Part shown: positions 26,845 to 34,635 of the stretch, one piece after another
How the letters are laid out: each line of letters opens with the position of its first letter
Position numbering within the stretch: position 1 is the stretch's first letter
NCBI RefSeq assembly: GCF_001306115.1
Contig: NZ_LGCL01000025.1
Coordinates: 1 to 64,000, forward strand
Direction: 5' to 3'
DNA length: 64,000 bases
From: Ornatilinea apprima
GTDB taxonomy: Bacteria; Chloroflexota; Anaerolineae; Anaerolineales; Anaerolineaceae
Notes under the pieces: model-generated
The model's database searches: none
What the model saw: the letters and a program-made list of their open reading frames with translations, nothing else
Told to the model about the DNA's origin: nothing
Position numbers and translations under genes: made by a program

Positions 26845-27549
26845 CTACTTTTCGGTGCCGCTGGCGCCCAGTTCCAGGCGGTACCCAAAACCGCGCACGG
26901 TCATAATCAGCTTGGGGTTGGCCGGGTCCGTTTCCAGCTTTTTGCGCAGCAGCCAGACGTAGCGCCGCACAGCCGCTGAATCCATTTGCGAATCGCCCCC
27001 CCACACCTGGCGGATTAATTCCTGCTCCGAAACCGGCCGGCCGCCGCTCTTGGCCAGCACTTCCAGCAGGCGAAACTCGTTGGGCGTCAGCAGAATCACC
27101 GATTCACCATCGCGCACTTCACAGCGATCCAGGTCCAGCAGGCGCGCGCCCAGCGGAATCAGGTTGCGCCGTTCAGCCGGTTTATGCCGGGCACGGTTCA
27201 GCACCGCCTGAATGCGCGCGGAGAGTTCGGCAAAACTGAAGGGCTTGGTTACATAATCGTCAATGCCCAGCTCAAAGCCGCGCAGTTTGTCCTCTTCCGA
27301 CGATTTGGCCGTCAGCAGAATAATGGGCACATCCGACATCTCGCGCAGCCGGCGTGTAGTTTCCCAGCCGTCCATGCCTGGCATCATTACGTCCATCACT
27401 ACCAGGTCCGGCTGGTGACTGTACGCCAGCCGGATGGCTTCAGCCCCCCCGCCCGCGCTGATCACATCAAATTTCAACGCGCGCATATATTCTTCCATGA
27501 AGCGCAGCAGGGTGCGATCATCATCCACTACGAGAACTTTCGGACACAT
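26845..27549 (-). CDS. OmpR/PhoB-family response regulator
   Basis: This 234-residue protein has a receiver domain (1-120) with phospho-acceptor Asp53, acidic pair Asp10/Asp11, Thr80 and Lys102. A C-terminal winged helix (about 135-230) follows, with LTPNEFRLLEVLAKSGGRPV and VRRYVWLLRKKLETDP. It is the output of the histidine kinase that precedes it; the two genes overlap by 29 nt. It binds direct-repeat DNA sites as a dimer. The pair of 14-bp repeats at 29808-29842, in front of the operon, is a reasonable candidate target. Confidence 0.95.
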   Translation of the reverse strand: MCPKVLVVDDDRTLLRFMEEYMRALKFDVISAGGGAEAIRLAYSHQPDLVVMDVMMPGMDGWETTRRLREMSDVPIILLTAKSSEEDKLRGFELGIDDYVTKPFSFAELSARIQAVLNRARHKPAERRNLIPLGARLLDLDRCEVRDGESVILLTPNEFRLLEVLAKSGGRPVSEQELIRQVWGGDSQMDSAAVRRYVWLLRKKLETDPANPKLIMTVRGFGYRLELGASGTEK

Positions 27550-29731
27550 GCCCGTCTCCCTGATCCGTCAATAAAGGCAGGTAAAAAAGAATGGAAGCGC
27601 CGCCGCCGGGGCGGTTTTGAACTCGGATTTCGCCTTCCATCGCTTCCAGCAGCCGCCGCACAATATACAGCCCCAGACCATGCCCGTAAACCGTTTGCGC
27701 GTCGCCACGGTGGGTGCGGTAAAAGCGGTCAAACAGATGCTGCTGGTCTTCTTCTGAGAAGCCCGGGCCGCGGTCTGCCACCTCAACCCAGCCCCGCGCC
27801 CCTGCCGCGTCTTGCCCGGCGGAAACTGTAATTTCACCCTCTGGCGCGTATTTTAACGCATTATCCAGCAGGTGAAACAGAATGCTCACCAGCGCGCGGT
27901 CATCCGCGATGAAATCCGGCACGGGGTCGGGCAGCTTCCACACCACACGCTGCGCCCCTTCCAGGTGGGTCATCTGCTGGCGCAGCACCTCCACCACCCG
28001 CTCCAGCGAGAGCGGCGCGGGGTAGAGCGGCAGGCGGCCGGCATCCAGCGCGGAAAGGTCCAGAATCGTCTCAATAAAATTGGTCAGGCGTTTGATCTCA
28101 GCCTGCACCAGCTCCAGGTTGCGCTGAGTGTTGCCCGGCAGACCGCCCTTCGCCATCAACGACAGCTCAATGCCGCTGTTGATATTGGTCAGCGGAGCGC
28201 GCAGCTCGTGTGAAACCATCGAAACAAAATCCGATTTCAAGCGGTCCAGCTCTTGCAGCGCGCGGTTTTGGTCTTCCAACTGGCGGTATGCCAGCGTGAG
28301 GTCCTTGGTTTTTTCTTCCACCGCCTGTTCCAGGTTTTCATTCAGGCGCGCCAGCGCCGCCCGGTCTTGGGCGATCTGCTCATTAGCCTGCTGCAGCTCC
28401 GCCTGACGGGCTTTTTGCTCGCTCAAATCGTGCGCTGTCCCCGCCACCGCCTGGCCTGGTTTCAGCGGACGTAAGGTCAGGTAAATCGGTATTGAGCGCT
28501 CCTTCGGCTGGAGCAGTTCCAACTCGCCAGACCAGCCCGTTTGCAGCCCTTGCGCCACCGCCGCCGCAATCCCCTCTGCCGGACGCAAAAAGGCCGCCAG
28601 CGGCCGCCCCAACAGCTCCGCCGCCGAGGACGCCCCGGCCGCTTCCATCAAGGCCGGGTTCACCAGGCGCAGCCTGCCGTGCTGGTCGCACACAAAAGCC
28701 GGTTCGGCAATACTGTTGACCAGGTTGGCAAACTTCTGCATTTCCACTTCCCCGGCATAGATGCCCTGGCGCACCGCCAACCCCATGCCCGACACCACGG
28801 TGATGTACAAGCCCAGGTCGTTCACCCGCCCGTTGAAGGTCCACAGCAGCAGCGTATACCCGCCCATCAGAAACATGGAGAGCAGCGGCAAAATGGATTG
28901 AAATAGTCCCCGCCAACGCGAAACCCACGCCTGACGGTTGAGTTTTTCACTCCAGGCGGGGTTCAGGTCTGCCCAGGCAGCAGCCGCGAACAATACATCG
29001 CCCAACACCCATCCCAAGTCGGCCAGCCCGCCGCCCCGCGCCAGGCCGGGGAAGATCAAACCGGCGTAAGCCAGATTGCTGGCCATCGAGGCGCATAGCC
29101 CCAAGCTGAGCCAGCCAAACGCCAGGCTCAAATGATCAACATTCGAGAACAAGAACAGAATCAACACCAGTAAAATGCCCGCCATATCCACAAAGGGAAA
29201 AAGCGAGGCGAAAGGCAAACGGGTGTTCGGAGGATGCAGTAGAAACGGCTGCACCATCAGAATCCAGATTAAAGAAATACTGCTGGCGGCAATGATGGTG
29301 GCATCGATCAGCATCGCCAGCGCCCCGGCATTGGCGCGCGGCTTGCGCGGGTAAAGCACCAGACCAATCCACAACGGCAGCGCGCCCAGCAGGTACAAAG
29401 CGTTATAGGCCTGCCCTGCCGCTGGCTCATGCCAATCCCATATCGCCGAGAACAGGCGCGCCAGGTCGGCCAGCACCCACACCAACAAGCCAATCGCCAG
29501 CCACAGCCATGCCCGGCGCGCGCGGCGGTCGGCCAGACGCCGGTTCAAATAGAACGCCAGCGCGCCGGCCAGCAAAGCCGCCGCCACAATGGCCGCTCCG
29601 CCCACCCATTCCCGCTCCGGTGAGGACATGCGCCCGCGCGCCAGCCACAGAACGTACAAAATCAGATAGGCCAGCAGCGCCAACGGCAGGCTGCGCTTCA
29701 TGAACCAGTCCGGCAAAGAAGTGTCTCGCAT
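27521..29731 (-). CDS. Membrane sensor histidine kinase with PAS domain
   Basis: This 736-residue kinase starts with about eight to nine membrane helices (10-300), suggesting a 7TM-type or MASE-like input domain. A PAS domain follows (about 340-450: FANLVNSIAEPAFVCDQHGRLRLVNPAL), then a coiled coil, a HisKA domain with phosphorylated His near 508 in SHELRAPLTNI, and an HATPase domain with GLGLYIVRRLLEAMEGEI. It phosphorylates the response regulator downstream (29-nt gene overlap). The signal is unknown. TACAAT sits 6 nt before the ATG at 29731 with TTGCCA 18 bp further up, so the mRNA may be leaderless. Confidence 0.92.
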   Translation of the reverse strand: MRDTSLPDWFMKRSLPLALLAYLILYVLWLARGRMSSPEREWVGGAAIVAAALLAGALAFYLNRRLADRRARRAWLWLAIGLLVWVLADLARLFSAIWDWHEPAAGQAYNALYLLGALPLWIGLVLYPRKPRANAGALAMLIDATIIAASSISLIWILMVQPFLLHPPNTRLPFASLFPFVDMAGILLVLILFLFSNVDHLSLAFGWLSLGLCASMASNLAYAGLIFPGLARGGGLADLGWVLGDVLFAAAAWADLNPAWSEKLNRQAWVSRWRGLFQSILPLLSMFLMGGYTLLLWTFNGRVNDLGLYITVVSGMGLAVRQGIYAGEVEMQKFANLVNSIAEPAFVCDQHGRLRLVNPALMEAAGASSAAELLGRPLAAFLRPAEGIAAAVAQGLQTGWSGELELLQPKERSIPIYLTLRPLKPGQAVAGTAHDLSEQKARQAELQQANEQIAQDRAALARLNENLEQAVEEKTKDLTLAYRQLEDQNRALQELDRLKSDFVSMVSHELRAPLTNINSGIELSLMAKGGLPGNTQRNLELVQAEIKRLTNFIETILDLSALDAGRLPLYPAPLSLERVVEVLRQQMTHLEGAQRVVWKLPDPVPDFIADDRALVSILFHLLDNALKYAPEGEITVSAGQDAAGARGWVEVADRGPGFSEEDQQHLFDRFYRTHRGDAQTVYGHGLGLYIVRRLLEAMEGEIRVQNRPGGGASILFYLPLLTDQGDGHVSESSRSG

Positions 29732-29737
29732 ACCCTC

Positions 29738-29767
29738 ATTGTACTCAAGGGTGCGTCTGCCTGGCAA
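29738..29767 (-). promoter_or_regulatory. Putative promoter of the two-component operon, leaderless spacing
   Basis: On the minus strand TTGCCA (29767-29762), an 18-bp spacer and TACAAT (29743-29738) are followed by only 6 nt before the ATG at 29731. The +1 site would fall at or next to the start codon. Confidence 0.45.
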
Positions 29768-29807
29768 ATTGCCGGGCGCAGAAGCAGCCCAACTGGCCGG
29801 GCGAATG

Positions 29808-29842
29808 ATTTTTTAAGATTCAATCGCCATTTTTTAAGATTC
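29808..29842. repeat. Pair of 14-bp direct repeats, 21 bp apart
   Basis: ATTTTTTAAGATTC occurs at 29808-29821 and again at 29829-29842. The centre-to-centre distance is 21 bp, two helical turns, so both copies face the same side of DNA. They end 5 bp before the -35 box of the permease promoter. Position and spacing fit an activator such as the adjacent OmpR-type regulator. Confidence 0.6.
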
Positions 29843-29847
29843 GGGGG

Positions 29848-29875
29848 TTGCTTTTTTAGCTCAATTCCGTATACT
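29848..29875 (+). promoter_or_regulatory. Putative promoter of the NCS2 permease
   Basis: TTGCTT (29848-29853) and TATACT (29870-29875) are 16 bp apart. Transcription from about 29882 would give a leader of some 320 nt before the ATG at 30205. Confidence 0.55.
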
Positions 29876-30002
29876 TGAGCAGATATTTTATTCTGGGCCA
29901 GCCAAACGCCCTCTGGTGAGCAATGACAACCAATTTTGTCTCTTCAGCCCTTCCATCTCAAAAAAAGACAGATTTATCCGGTAAAATTTTTTGGCCGGAA
30001 AT

Positions 30003-30020
30003 AAATTGTCTAGACAATTT
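30003..30020. promoter_or_regulatory. 18-bp palindrome in the permease leader
   Basis: AAATTGTCTAGACAATTT is a perfect palindrome. The GTCTAGAC core resembles operators of FadR/FCD-type GntR regulators. It lies about 120 nt inside the predicted transcript, so it could be a roadblock operator or, as RNA, part of a structured leader. Confidence 0.5.
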
Positions 30021-30129
30021 TGGTATCCCCCTGTGCCGGTTAAAACGGTCCGCCGCTCTTCCAGATGGAATCGGAGGAGAAAGTGTTGTTTGTTTTCTTC
30101 CCCCCACGTTTCCGGTTTTATCGTTCCAA

Positions 30130-30159
30130 GGGATGATCATCTGATCATCCCTTTTTTTT
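30130..30159 (+). terminator. Intrinsic terminator inside the permease leader (attenuator candidate)
   Basis: GGGATGATCA (30130-30139) pairs perfectly with TGATCATCCC (30142-30151) and is followed by eight T. It lies 45 nt before the permease ATG and downstream of the predicted promoter, with no gene between. Premature termination control is therefore expected. I do not recognise the leader between 29882 and 30129 as a known purine riboswitch or PyrR site. Confidence 0.8.
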
Positions 30160-30204
30160 CGGCTTTTTTCAAAATTTCATGTCGACTGAGAAGGAGGTTC
30201 TCGA

Positions 30205-31590
30205 ATGACCGCGAACGGATCGAAGAAAGAAGTGTTTGGCTACATGCCGCAAGACGTGCCCCCCATGGGCGCCATGATCAGCCTTGGTCTTCAGCAGGTG
30301 CTCACCATGTTCCCGGCCACCATCCTGGTGGCTATCCTGACCAAGTTCGATGTCGGCGTTACGCTGCTGGCTTCCGGCCTGGGTACCATCATTGCCTTGC
30401 TGGTCAGCCAGCGCAAAATTCCCATGTACTATGGTTCCAGCTTCAGCTACATCACCGTGGTCGTTACCGCCATGAACCTGTACGGCGGCGGCTGTTTTGC
30501 CGACCCCAACACCGTGTACTGCGCCGAAGGCGTGCGCATCGTGCAGGTGGGCATTATGGCGACGGGTGTGTTGAACATTCTGGTCGGTTTGCTGATTATG
30601 AAAGCTGGCAAAGAGGCCCTCGATAAAGTTCTGCCTCCCATTGTTACCGGCTCTATGGCGGTGGTGATCGGCATTGCCCTGGCAGGGGTTGCCCTGGGCA
30701 ACGCTTCGACCAATTGGTTAATCGCCTTCATCACCCTGGTAGCCACCGTGGTGTTTTCCGTTTATCTGCAGGGCAAAGGCCTGCTGGGAATGCTGCCCAT
30801 CCTGCTGGGCGCGCTGGTAGGCTACGGTGTTTCCGCCGCCACAGGCGCCATTGATTTTGGCACGATTTCCAGCGCCGATTGGGTGCGCATGCCCGCCATT
30901 ACCCTGCCGGCCTTTGAGAATCCCCAGGCCTGGGGCATCGTCTTCAGTATCGCTCTCATCGCCATCGCCACCATCCCCGAAAGCACCGCGCATCTCTACC
31001 AGATGAGCCTTTACATTGACGCCCTGGCCGCTGAAATGGGCCGCGAACCGCTTCAGATCAAGAAACTGATCGGCCTTAACCTGGTCGCCGACGGCGTGGA
31101 CGACATGGTCGTCGGGTTCCTCGGCGGCTGCGCCGGAACCAACTACGGCGAGAACAACAGCCTCATGGCCATCACCCGCAACTACTCCGTTCCGGTGCTG
31201 ATGACCGCTGGCGTGATCGCCATCCTGCTCGGCTTTCTGGGCAAACTGGCCGCGGTGGTCAACACCATCCCCACGGCCGTAACCGGCGGCCTCTCCATCT
31301 ACCTGTTCGGCGTCATCGGCATGCAGGGCGTGGCCCTCATCCAATCCGAAAAGGTCAACCTGTTTGAGCCGCGCCAGCTGGCGGTGGGCGCCACCATTCT
31401 CATCCTGGGTATCGGCGGCAATCTGGGCCTGCCCAACGGCATCTTCCCTCTCAATGTGCCCGTCCTTTTCCCGGACGGTATTCCGGCAATCGTCTTTGCC
31501 GCGATTGTGGGCATTCTGATGAACCTGCTCTTCGTCATCGTGCCGCCCTCCTTGTTTGGGGTCAAAGACCGCCAGAACATTAATCTGTAA
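30205..31590 (+). CDS. NCS2-family uracil/xanthine permease
   Basis: This 461-residue, 14-helix membrane protein belongs to the NCS2 (UraA/XanQ) nucleobase transporters. Marks are LGLQQVLTMFPATILVAIL at the start and MYYGSSFSYI in helix 3. Further in come PIVTGSMAVVIGIALAG and the acidic IPESTAHLYQMS segment, whose Glu helps bind substrate. GCAGTNYGENNSLMAITRNYS is the signature loop of the family. The substrate could be uracil or a purine. AAGGAGG sits well before the ATG. The leader carries a terminator, so expression is likely attenuated in response to a metabolite. A strong terminator closes the unit. Confidence 0.93.
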   Translation: MTANGSKKEVFGYMPQDVPPMGAMISLGLQQVLTMFPATILVAILTKFDVGVTLLASGLGTIIALLVSQRKIPMYYGSSFSYITVVVTAMNLYGGGCFADPNTVYCAEGVRIVQVGIMATGVLNILVGLLIMKAGKEALDKVLPPIVTGSMAVVIGIALAGVALGNASTNWLIAFITLVATVVFSVYLQGKGLLGMLPILLGALVGYGVSAATGAIDFGTISSADWVRMPAITLPAFENPQAWGIVFSIALIAIATIPESTAHLYQMSLYIDALAAEMGREPLQIKKLIGLNLVADGVDDMVVGFLGGCAGTNYGENNSLMAITRNYSVPVLMTAGVIAILLGFLGKLAAVVNTIPTAVTGGLSIYLFGVIGMQGVALIQSEKVNLFEPRQLAVGATILILGIGGNLGLPNGIFPLNVPVLFPDGIPAIVFAAIVGILMNLLFVIVPPSLFGVKDRQNINL

Positions 31591-31608
31591 ACCTTACTTC
31601 AGCCACAT

Positions 31609-31641
31609 AAACCGGCGCAAATTGTGCGCCGGTTTTTTTTA
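31609..31641 (+). terminator. Terminator of the NCS2 permease
   Basis: AACCGGCGCA (31610-31619) pairs with TGCGCCGGTT (31625-31634) and runs into eight T. Confidence 0.92.
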
Positions 31642-31740
31642 TGCAACCCACCCAGGATTTTTGCGTAAATAGGAATGAATAAGAAAAAACAACATCACCG
31701 TGGAGCGTTTCTGCGGTGAATCACAAGAAAGAGGTCTACC

Positions 31741-31917
31741 ATGGGTTTGATTAAATTTATTCTGGGCATCATCGGTGGGGTCATAGGGCTGGTTTTCGGC
31801 CTGATTGGCGGAGTCATTGGCCTGGTGGTCGGCGTGTTGGGGCTGGCGCTGGGCGCGGTGCTGCTGGTGCTGCTCGTCCTGGCACTGCCGCTGCTCCTGC
31901 TGCTCCTGCTGCTGTAA
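31741..31917 (+). CDS. 58-residue glycine-zipper membrane peptide
   Basis: A short gene with GAGG 7 nt before its ATG encodes a 58-residue, almost wholly hydrophobic peptide with one charged residue (Lys5). Gly recurs in GxxxG-like spacing: LGIIGGVIGLVFGLIGG, then VIGLVVGVLGLALGA. A Leu-rich end (PLLLLLLLL) follows. It should span the membrane twice, or once as a long helix with tight packing. It has its own unit: a terminator ends the gene before it and another lies 23 nt after its stop. Codon bias is GC-rich like its neighbours. I do not recognise a family; small toxins, pore peptides and stress-membrane proteins share this look. Confidence 0.7.
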   Translation: MGLIKFILGIIGGVIGLVFGLIGGVIGLVVGVLGLALGAVLLVLLVLALPLLLLLLLL

Positions 31918-31939
31918 ATCCGTTCAAACAACCATATAA

Positions 31940-31983
31940 CAACAAATCCCTCGCCTTTTCACGGGCGAGGGATTTGTTGTTTT
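31940..31983. terminator. Strong bidirectional terminator
   Basis: AACAAATCCCTCGCC (31941-31955) pairs perfectly with GGCGAGGGATTTGTT (31964-31978), then GTTTTT. It ends both the small membrane peptide gene (+) and the gene at 31998-32459 (-). Confidence 0.92.
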
Positions 31984-31997
31984 TCCGTCTATCGGGC

Positions 31998-32459
31998 TTA
32001 CTGCTCAAAGGTGATCAGATCAATCTTCCAGGCGCCGCCTTCACGAACATAGATCAATCCCAAGTTGCGAAGCTGGCCGTCTTGCTGGGCAATTTTCGCG
32101 GAGACAACCACTCGGTCTTCCCGCGCTTGCGGCGATTGCACCATCCACCCTTGGGGAGACAGGCCCAACTCGTTCAGGTACGCGGCGAAAGAAGCCGGTG
32201 ATTCAAAACTCGACTGCAGGTGAGTGCTCAACCCGGCGTACGCGCTCCCGGCATCCCCTGCCTGAACCGATCTCAGCCAATCATCCACGGGCTGAACGGG
32301 AAAATCATTCACCGCCGCATCTTCAGCGGAGAGCGCCACACCGCCGGACCAGATGACAGCCAGCAGAGCAACAAAGAAAAGCGCAGCCAATATCAGCCCA
32401 GGGAGGGGCGTGGATTGAATAACCGCAAGGTTCCATTTTCGGGGCAGGTCAAAGATCAT
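31998..32459 (-). CDS. Membrane-anchored NTF2/DUF4878-like protein
   Basis: This 153-residue protein has one N-terminal membrane helix (about 17-45: LPGLILAALFFVALLAVIW) and an outside domain (about 55-153). In it, FPVQPVDDWLRSVQAGDAGSAYAGLS and VSAKIAQQDGQLRNLGLIYVREGGAWKIDLITF look like an NTF2-type cone fold of the DUF4878 kind. The WKID ending is typical. Function unknown; such domains often bind small ligands or partner proteins at the membrane. It is a single gene, with the bidirectional terminator at 31940-31983 after it. Confidence 0.7.
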   Translation of the reverse strand: MIFDLPRKWNLAVIQSTPLPGLILAALFFVALLAVIWSGGVALSAEDAAVNDFPVQPVDDWLRSVQAGDAGSAYAGLSTHLQSSFESPASFAAYLNELGLSPQGWMVQSPQAREDRVVVSAKIAQQDGQLRNLGLIYVREGGAWKIDLITFEQ

Positions 32460-32692
32460 ATTCTTCTCTCACTGTTCGATGATTTGAGGCGCGTACTTCC
32501 ACCCTGCGCCAATATCAATATCGGCTGCTCCGTCAAATTCTTTAGAGCGCGGCTCACAATTCTACCACCGAACCGGCTGAGCGCCCGTCCCAGGTTCAAA
32601 GAACGCCGCCCCGGCTGGCCCCATTTTCATCTGGACAAGCGCGCCAAAAAGTGTCATCATTAATTCAAGTTCCTGTCCCCCGCGAGGTTGCC

Positions 32693-33928
32693 ATGCCCGA
32701 AACCGATCCCCAAGCCTACATCAGCCTGGACTGCCCGCGCTGCGGCGCGCCTCTCCCCGAATTCGCCGAAGAGATCGTCTGCCAATACTGCGGCGCCAGG
32801 TTGATTTTTAAGCACGCCAGAACCGCCCCACCGCGCCCCGCTCCCGCGCGCCCGGCGGACCCGCAGTCGCTGACGCTGGTGCCGCTCACCTATGTGGAGC
32901 CACGCACGCAGTTGGACGCCTTCACTATTTCGCTGCCGCCCGGCTGGCAGTTCGAAGGCGGTATCACCTGGCAAAACAAAGCTTCCGCGCCGGCCCTGCT
33001 GGGCTTTAGAATTTTCAACCCCGGCGGCATCGAGCAAATGGAATGTTTTCCGAACCAGTATTTTGGCTGGTCGACCAACCCCATGTTCCAGATGCAAATC
33101 CCCCTCGGCGGCGACTTTTACCAGTCTGAATTTCGCCCACCCCTTTCCGCCGCCGATTTTCTGCAGCAGAACCTCATTCCGCGCCAGCGCAGCAAGCCGG
33201 GCATGCGCGTTTTAAGCGCTCAACCAGACCCGCGCCTGGCGCAAAAAACCCAATCGCGTCTGACCCCTTCCACCCCGCAGCAGCAGTTCTCAGTAGACGC
33301 GGCCCGCGTGCAAATCGAATACCAGGAAAATGGCCTCACCCTGCGCGAAGAACTGCTGGCCAACATCGTCTATATGCGCGTGATCGCCGGGGGACTGTTC
33401 GGTTCGGTGGAAAGCCTCTTCTGGTACACCGACGGCCTGATCGCCTGGCGCGTGCGGGCAGCCGATTTTGAGCTGCTGCATCCCATTTTTGACCGCGTCC
33501 TGGATTCCTACCAGCCCAACCCGCAGTTCATCGCCGCCGTCCAGCAGATCAGCCAGCAAATGACCAACGGCGTCGTCCAGCAGATTCGCAACTTCGGTCA
33601 GGCCGCCTTGCGCATTGGCAGGCAGCTTTCCCAAATGAACGAAATGCAGTGGCAAAGTTACTGGGACCGCCAGCACCACCAGGAGCAAATGTGGGACTCG
33701 TGGCACGCCAACCAGGCGCGCGTGGACCAGGTTCACCAGGACTACACGCAGGCCATTCGCGGCACGGATGAATATTTTGACCCCAACGCCGGCCGGACGG
33801 TGGAGCTGCCTTCCGGCTACCAGCAGGTGTGGTCTAACCCGTTGGGCGAATATATCTTCAGCGACGATTCGCTCTATAATCCCAACCAGGAGTCCAACGG
33901 CAGTTGGACGCTGATCAACCCGGCCTGA
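32693..33928 (+). CDS. Zinc-ribbon protein with a large unknown C-terminal region
   Basis: This 411-residue protein has an N-terminal zinc ribbon (CPRCG and CQYCG, four Cys around residues 13-36), then a Pro/Ala linker and a 330-residue domain I cannot name. The latter starts at FTISLPPGWQFEGG, and carries VFRTSIL-unlike hydrophobic strands and a Gln-rich helical end (about 285-355: QQISQQMTNGVVQQIRNFG). The C terminus reads GRTVELPSGYQQVWSNPLGEYI, seen in other proteins with similar ribbons. No membrane helix is present, so it is probably cytosolic. The ATG at 32693 (GCGAGG upstream) is preferred to a GTG at 32651. A role in nucleic-acid or protein assembly is possible but unproven. Confidence 0.75.
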   Translation: MPETDPQAYISLDCPRCGAPLPEFAEEIVCQYCGARLIFKHARTAPPRPAPARPADPQSLTLVPLTYVEPRTQLDAFTISLPPGWQFEGGITWQNKASAPALLGFRIFNPGGIEQMECFPNQYFGWSTNPMFQMQIPLGGDFYQSEFRPPLSAADFLQQNLIPRQRSKPGMRVLSAQPDPRLAQKTQSRLTPSTPQQQFSVDAARVQIEYQENGLTLREELLANIVYMRVIAGGLFGSVESLFWYTDGLIAWRVRAADFELLHPIFDRVLDSYQPNPQFIAAVQQISQQMTNGVVQQIRNFGQAALRIGRQLSQMNEMQWQSYWDRQHHQEQMWDSWHANQARVDQVHQDYTQAIRGTDEYFDPNAGRTVELPSGYQQVWSNPLGEYIFSDDSLYNPNQESNGSWTLINPA

Positions 33929-34018
33929 GCGCGCCCACAGCCGCCCGCCTGCCGCAGTTCACCAAATTGCATATAATTAAATCAGCCTGTAAACCTTGGA
34001 TCCTTAAGGAGAAACACC

Positions 34019-34507
34019 ATGCAGTTGGAAACCGTTCTCATTGAAAAACCCGAAGAGACCAACTTTATCTTGGGCCAATCTCACTTCATTAAAACCGTGG
34101 AAGACTTGCACGAAGCCCTGGTCAGCAGCGTGCCAGGCATTCGCTTCGGGTTGGCCTTCTGCGAAGCCTCCACCAAATGCCTCGTCCGCTGGTCTGGCAA
34201 CGATGAGGCGCTCATCGCCCTGGCGCAGAAAAATGCCGCCGCCATTGGCGCGGGGCACAGCTTTATCATCTTCCTGGGAGACGGCTTCTACCCGATCAAC
34301 GTCCTCAACGCGATTAAAATGGTGCCCGAAGTGTGCGGCATTTTCTGCGCCACAGCCAACGCCACCCGCGTGCTGGTCGCCGAAGAAGGCGGCGGGCGCG
34401 GCATTCTGGGCGTGATCGACGGCAACAAGCCCACCGGCATCGAAACCGAAGAAGACATCGCCTGGCGCAAGAACTTTTTGCGCATGATCGGCTATAAAGC
34501 GGACTGA
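34019..34507 (+). CDS. Adenosine-specific kinase
   Basis: This 162-residue protein matches the archaeal/bacterial adenosine-specific kinase family (PF04008). The whole domain is present: NFILGQSHFIKTVEDLHEAL, FGLAFCEASTKCLVRWSGND, GHSFIIFLGDGFYPINVLNAIKMVPEVCGIFCATAN and the closing GGRGILGVIDG. The family was named from structural and ligand evidence for phosphorylation of adenosine, and its role in bacteria is poorly defined. AAGGAG precedes the ATG, and a TATAAT lies at 33972-33977. It is transcribed with the flow of the preceding gene but has a 90-bp gap. Confidence 0.92.
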   Translation: MQLETVLIEKPEETNFILGQSHFIKTVEDLHEALVSSVPGIRFGLAFCEASTKCLVRWSGNDEALIALAQKNAAAIGAGHSFIIFLGDGFYPINVLNAIKMVPEVCGIFCATANATRVLVAEEGGGRGILGVIDGNKPTGIETEEDIAWRKNFLRMIGYKAD

Positions 34508-34635
34508 ACCGCGAAATTGGGGAAACCTTTTGCCAATCTGGCACGTCTTTTGCACGGATTGAATCACCGGCCTTTTTCGGTCGTGAAAGCCTTGCATTTG
34601 GAGTGAACATACCACTTCCCTTTAAGGAGGAAGAT

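Noticed and set aside
29882..30129. Known purine riboswitch or PyrR-binding site in the permease leader
   Set aside because: I could not find the three-way junction loop sequences of the purine aptamer or the conserved PyrR hairpin sequence by eye; a covariance search would be decisive.
29923..30144. 73-codon open frame in the permease leader
   Set aside because: No ribosome site, overlaps the terminator stem, and no run of regulatory codons as in a leader peptide.
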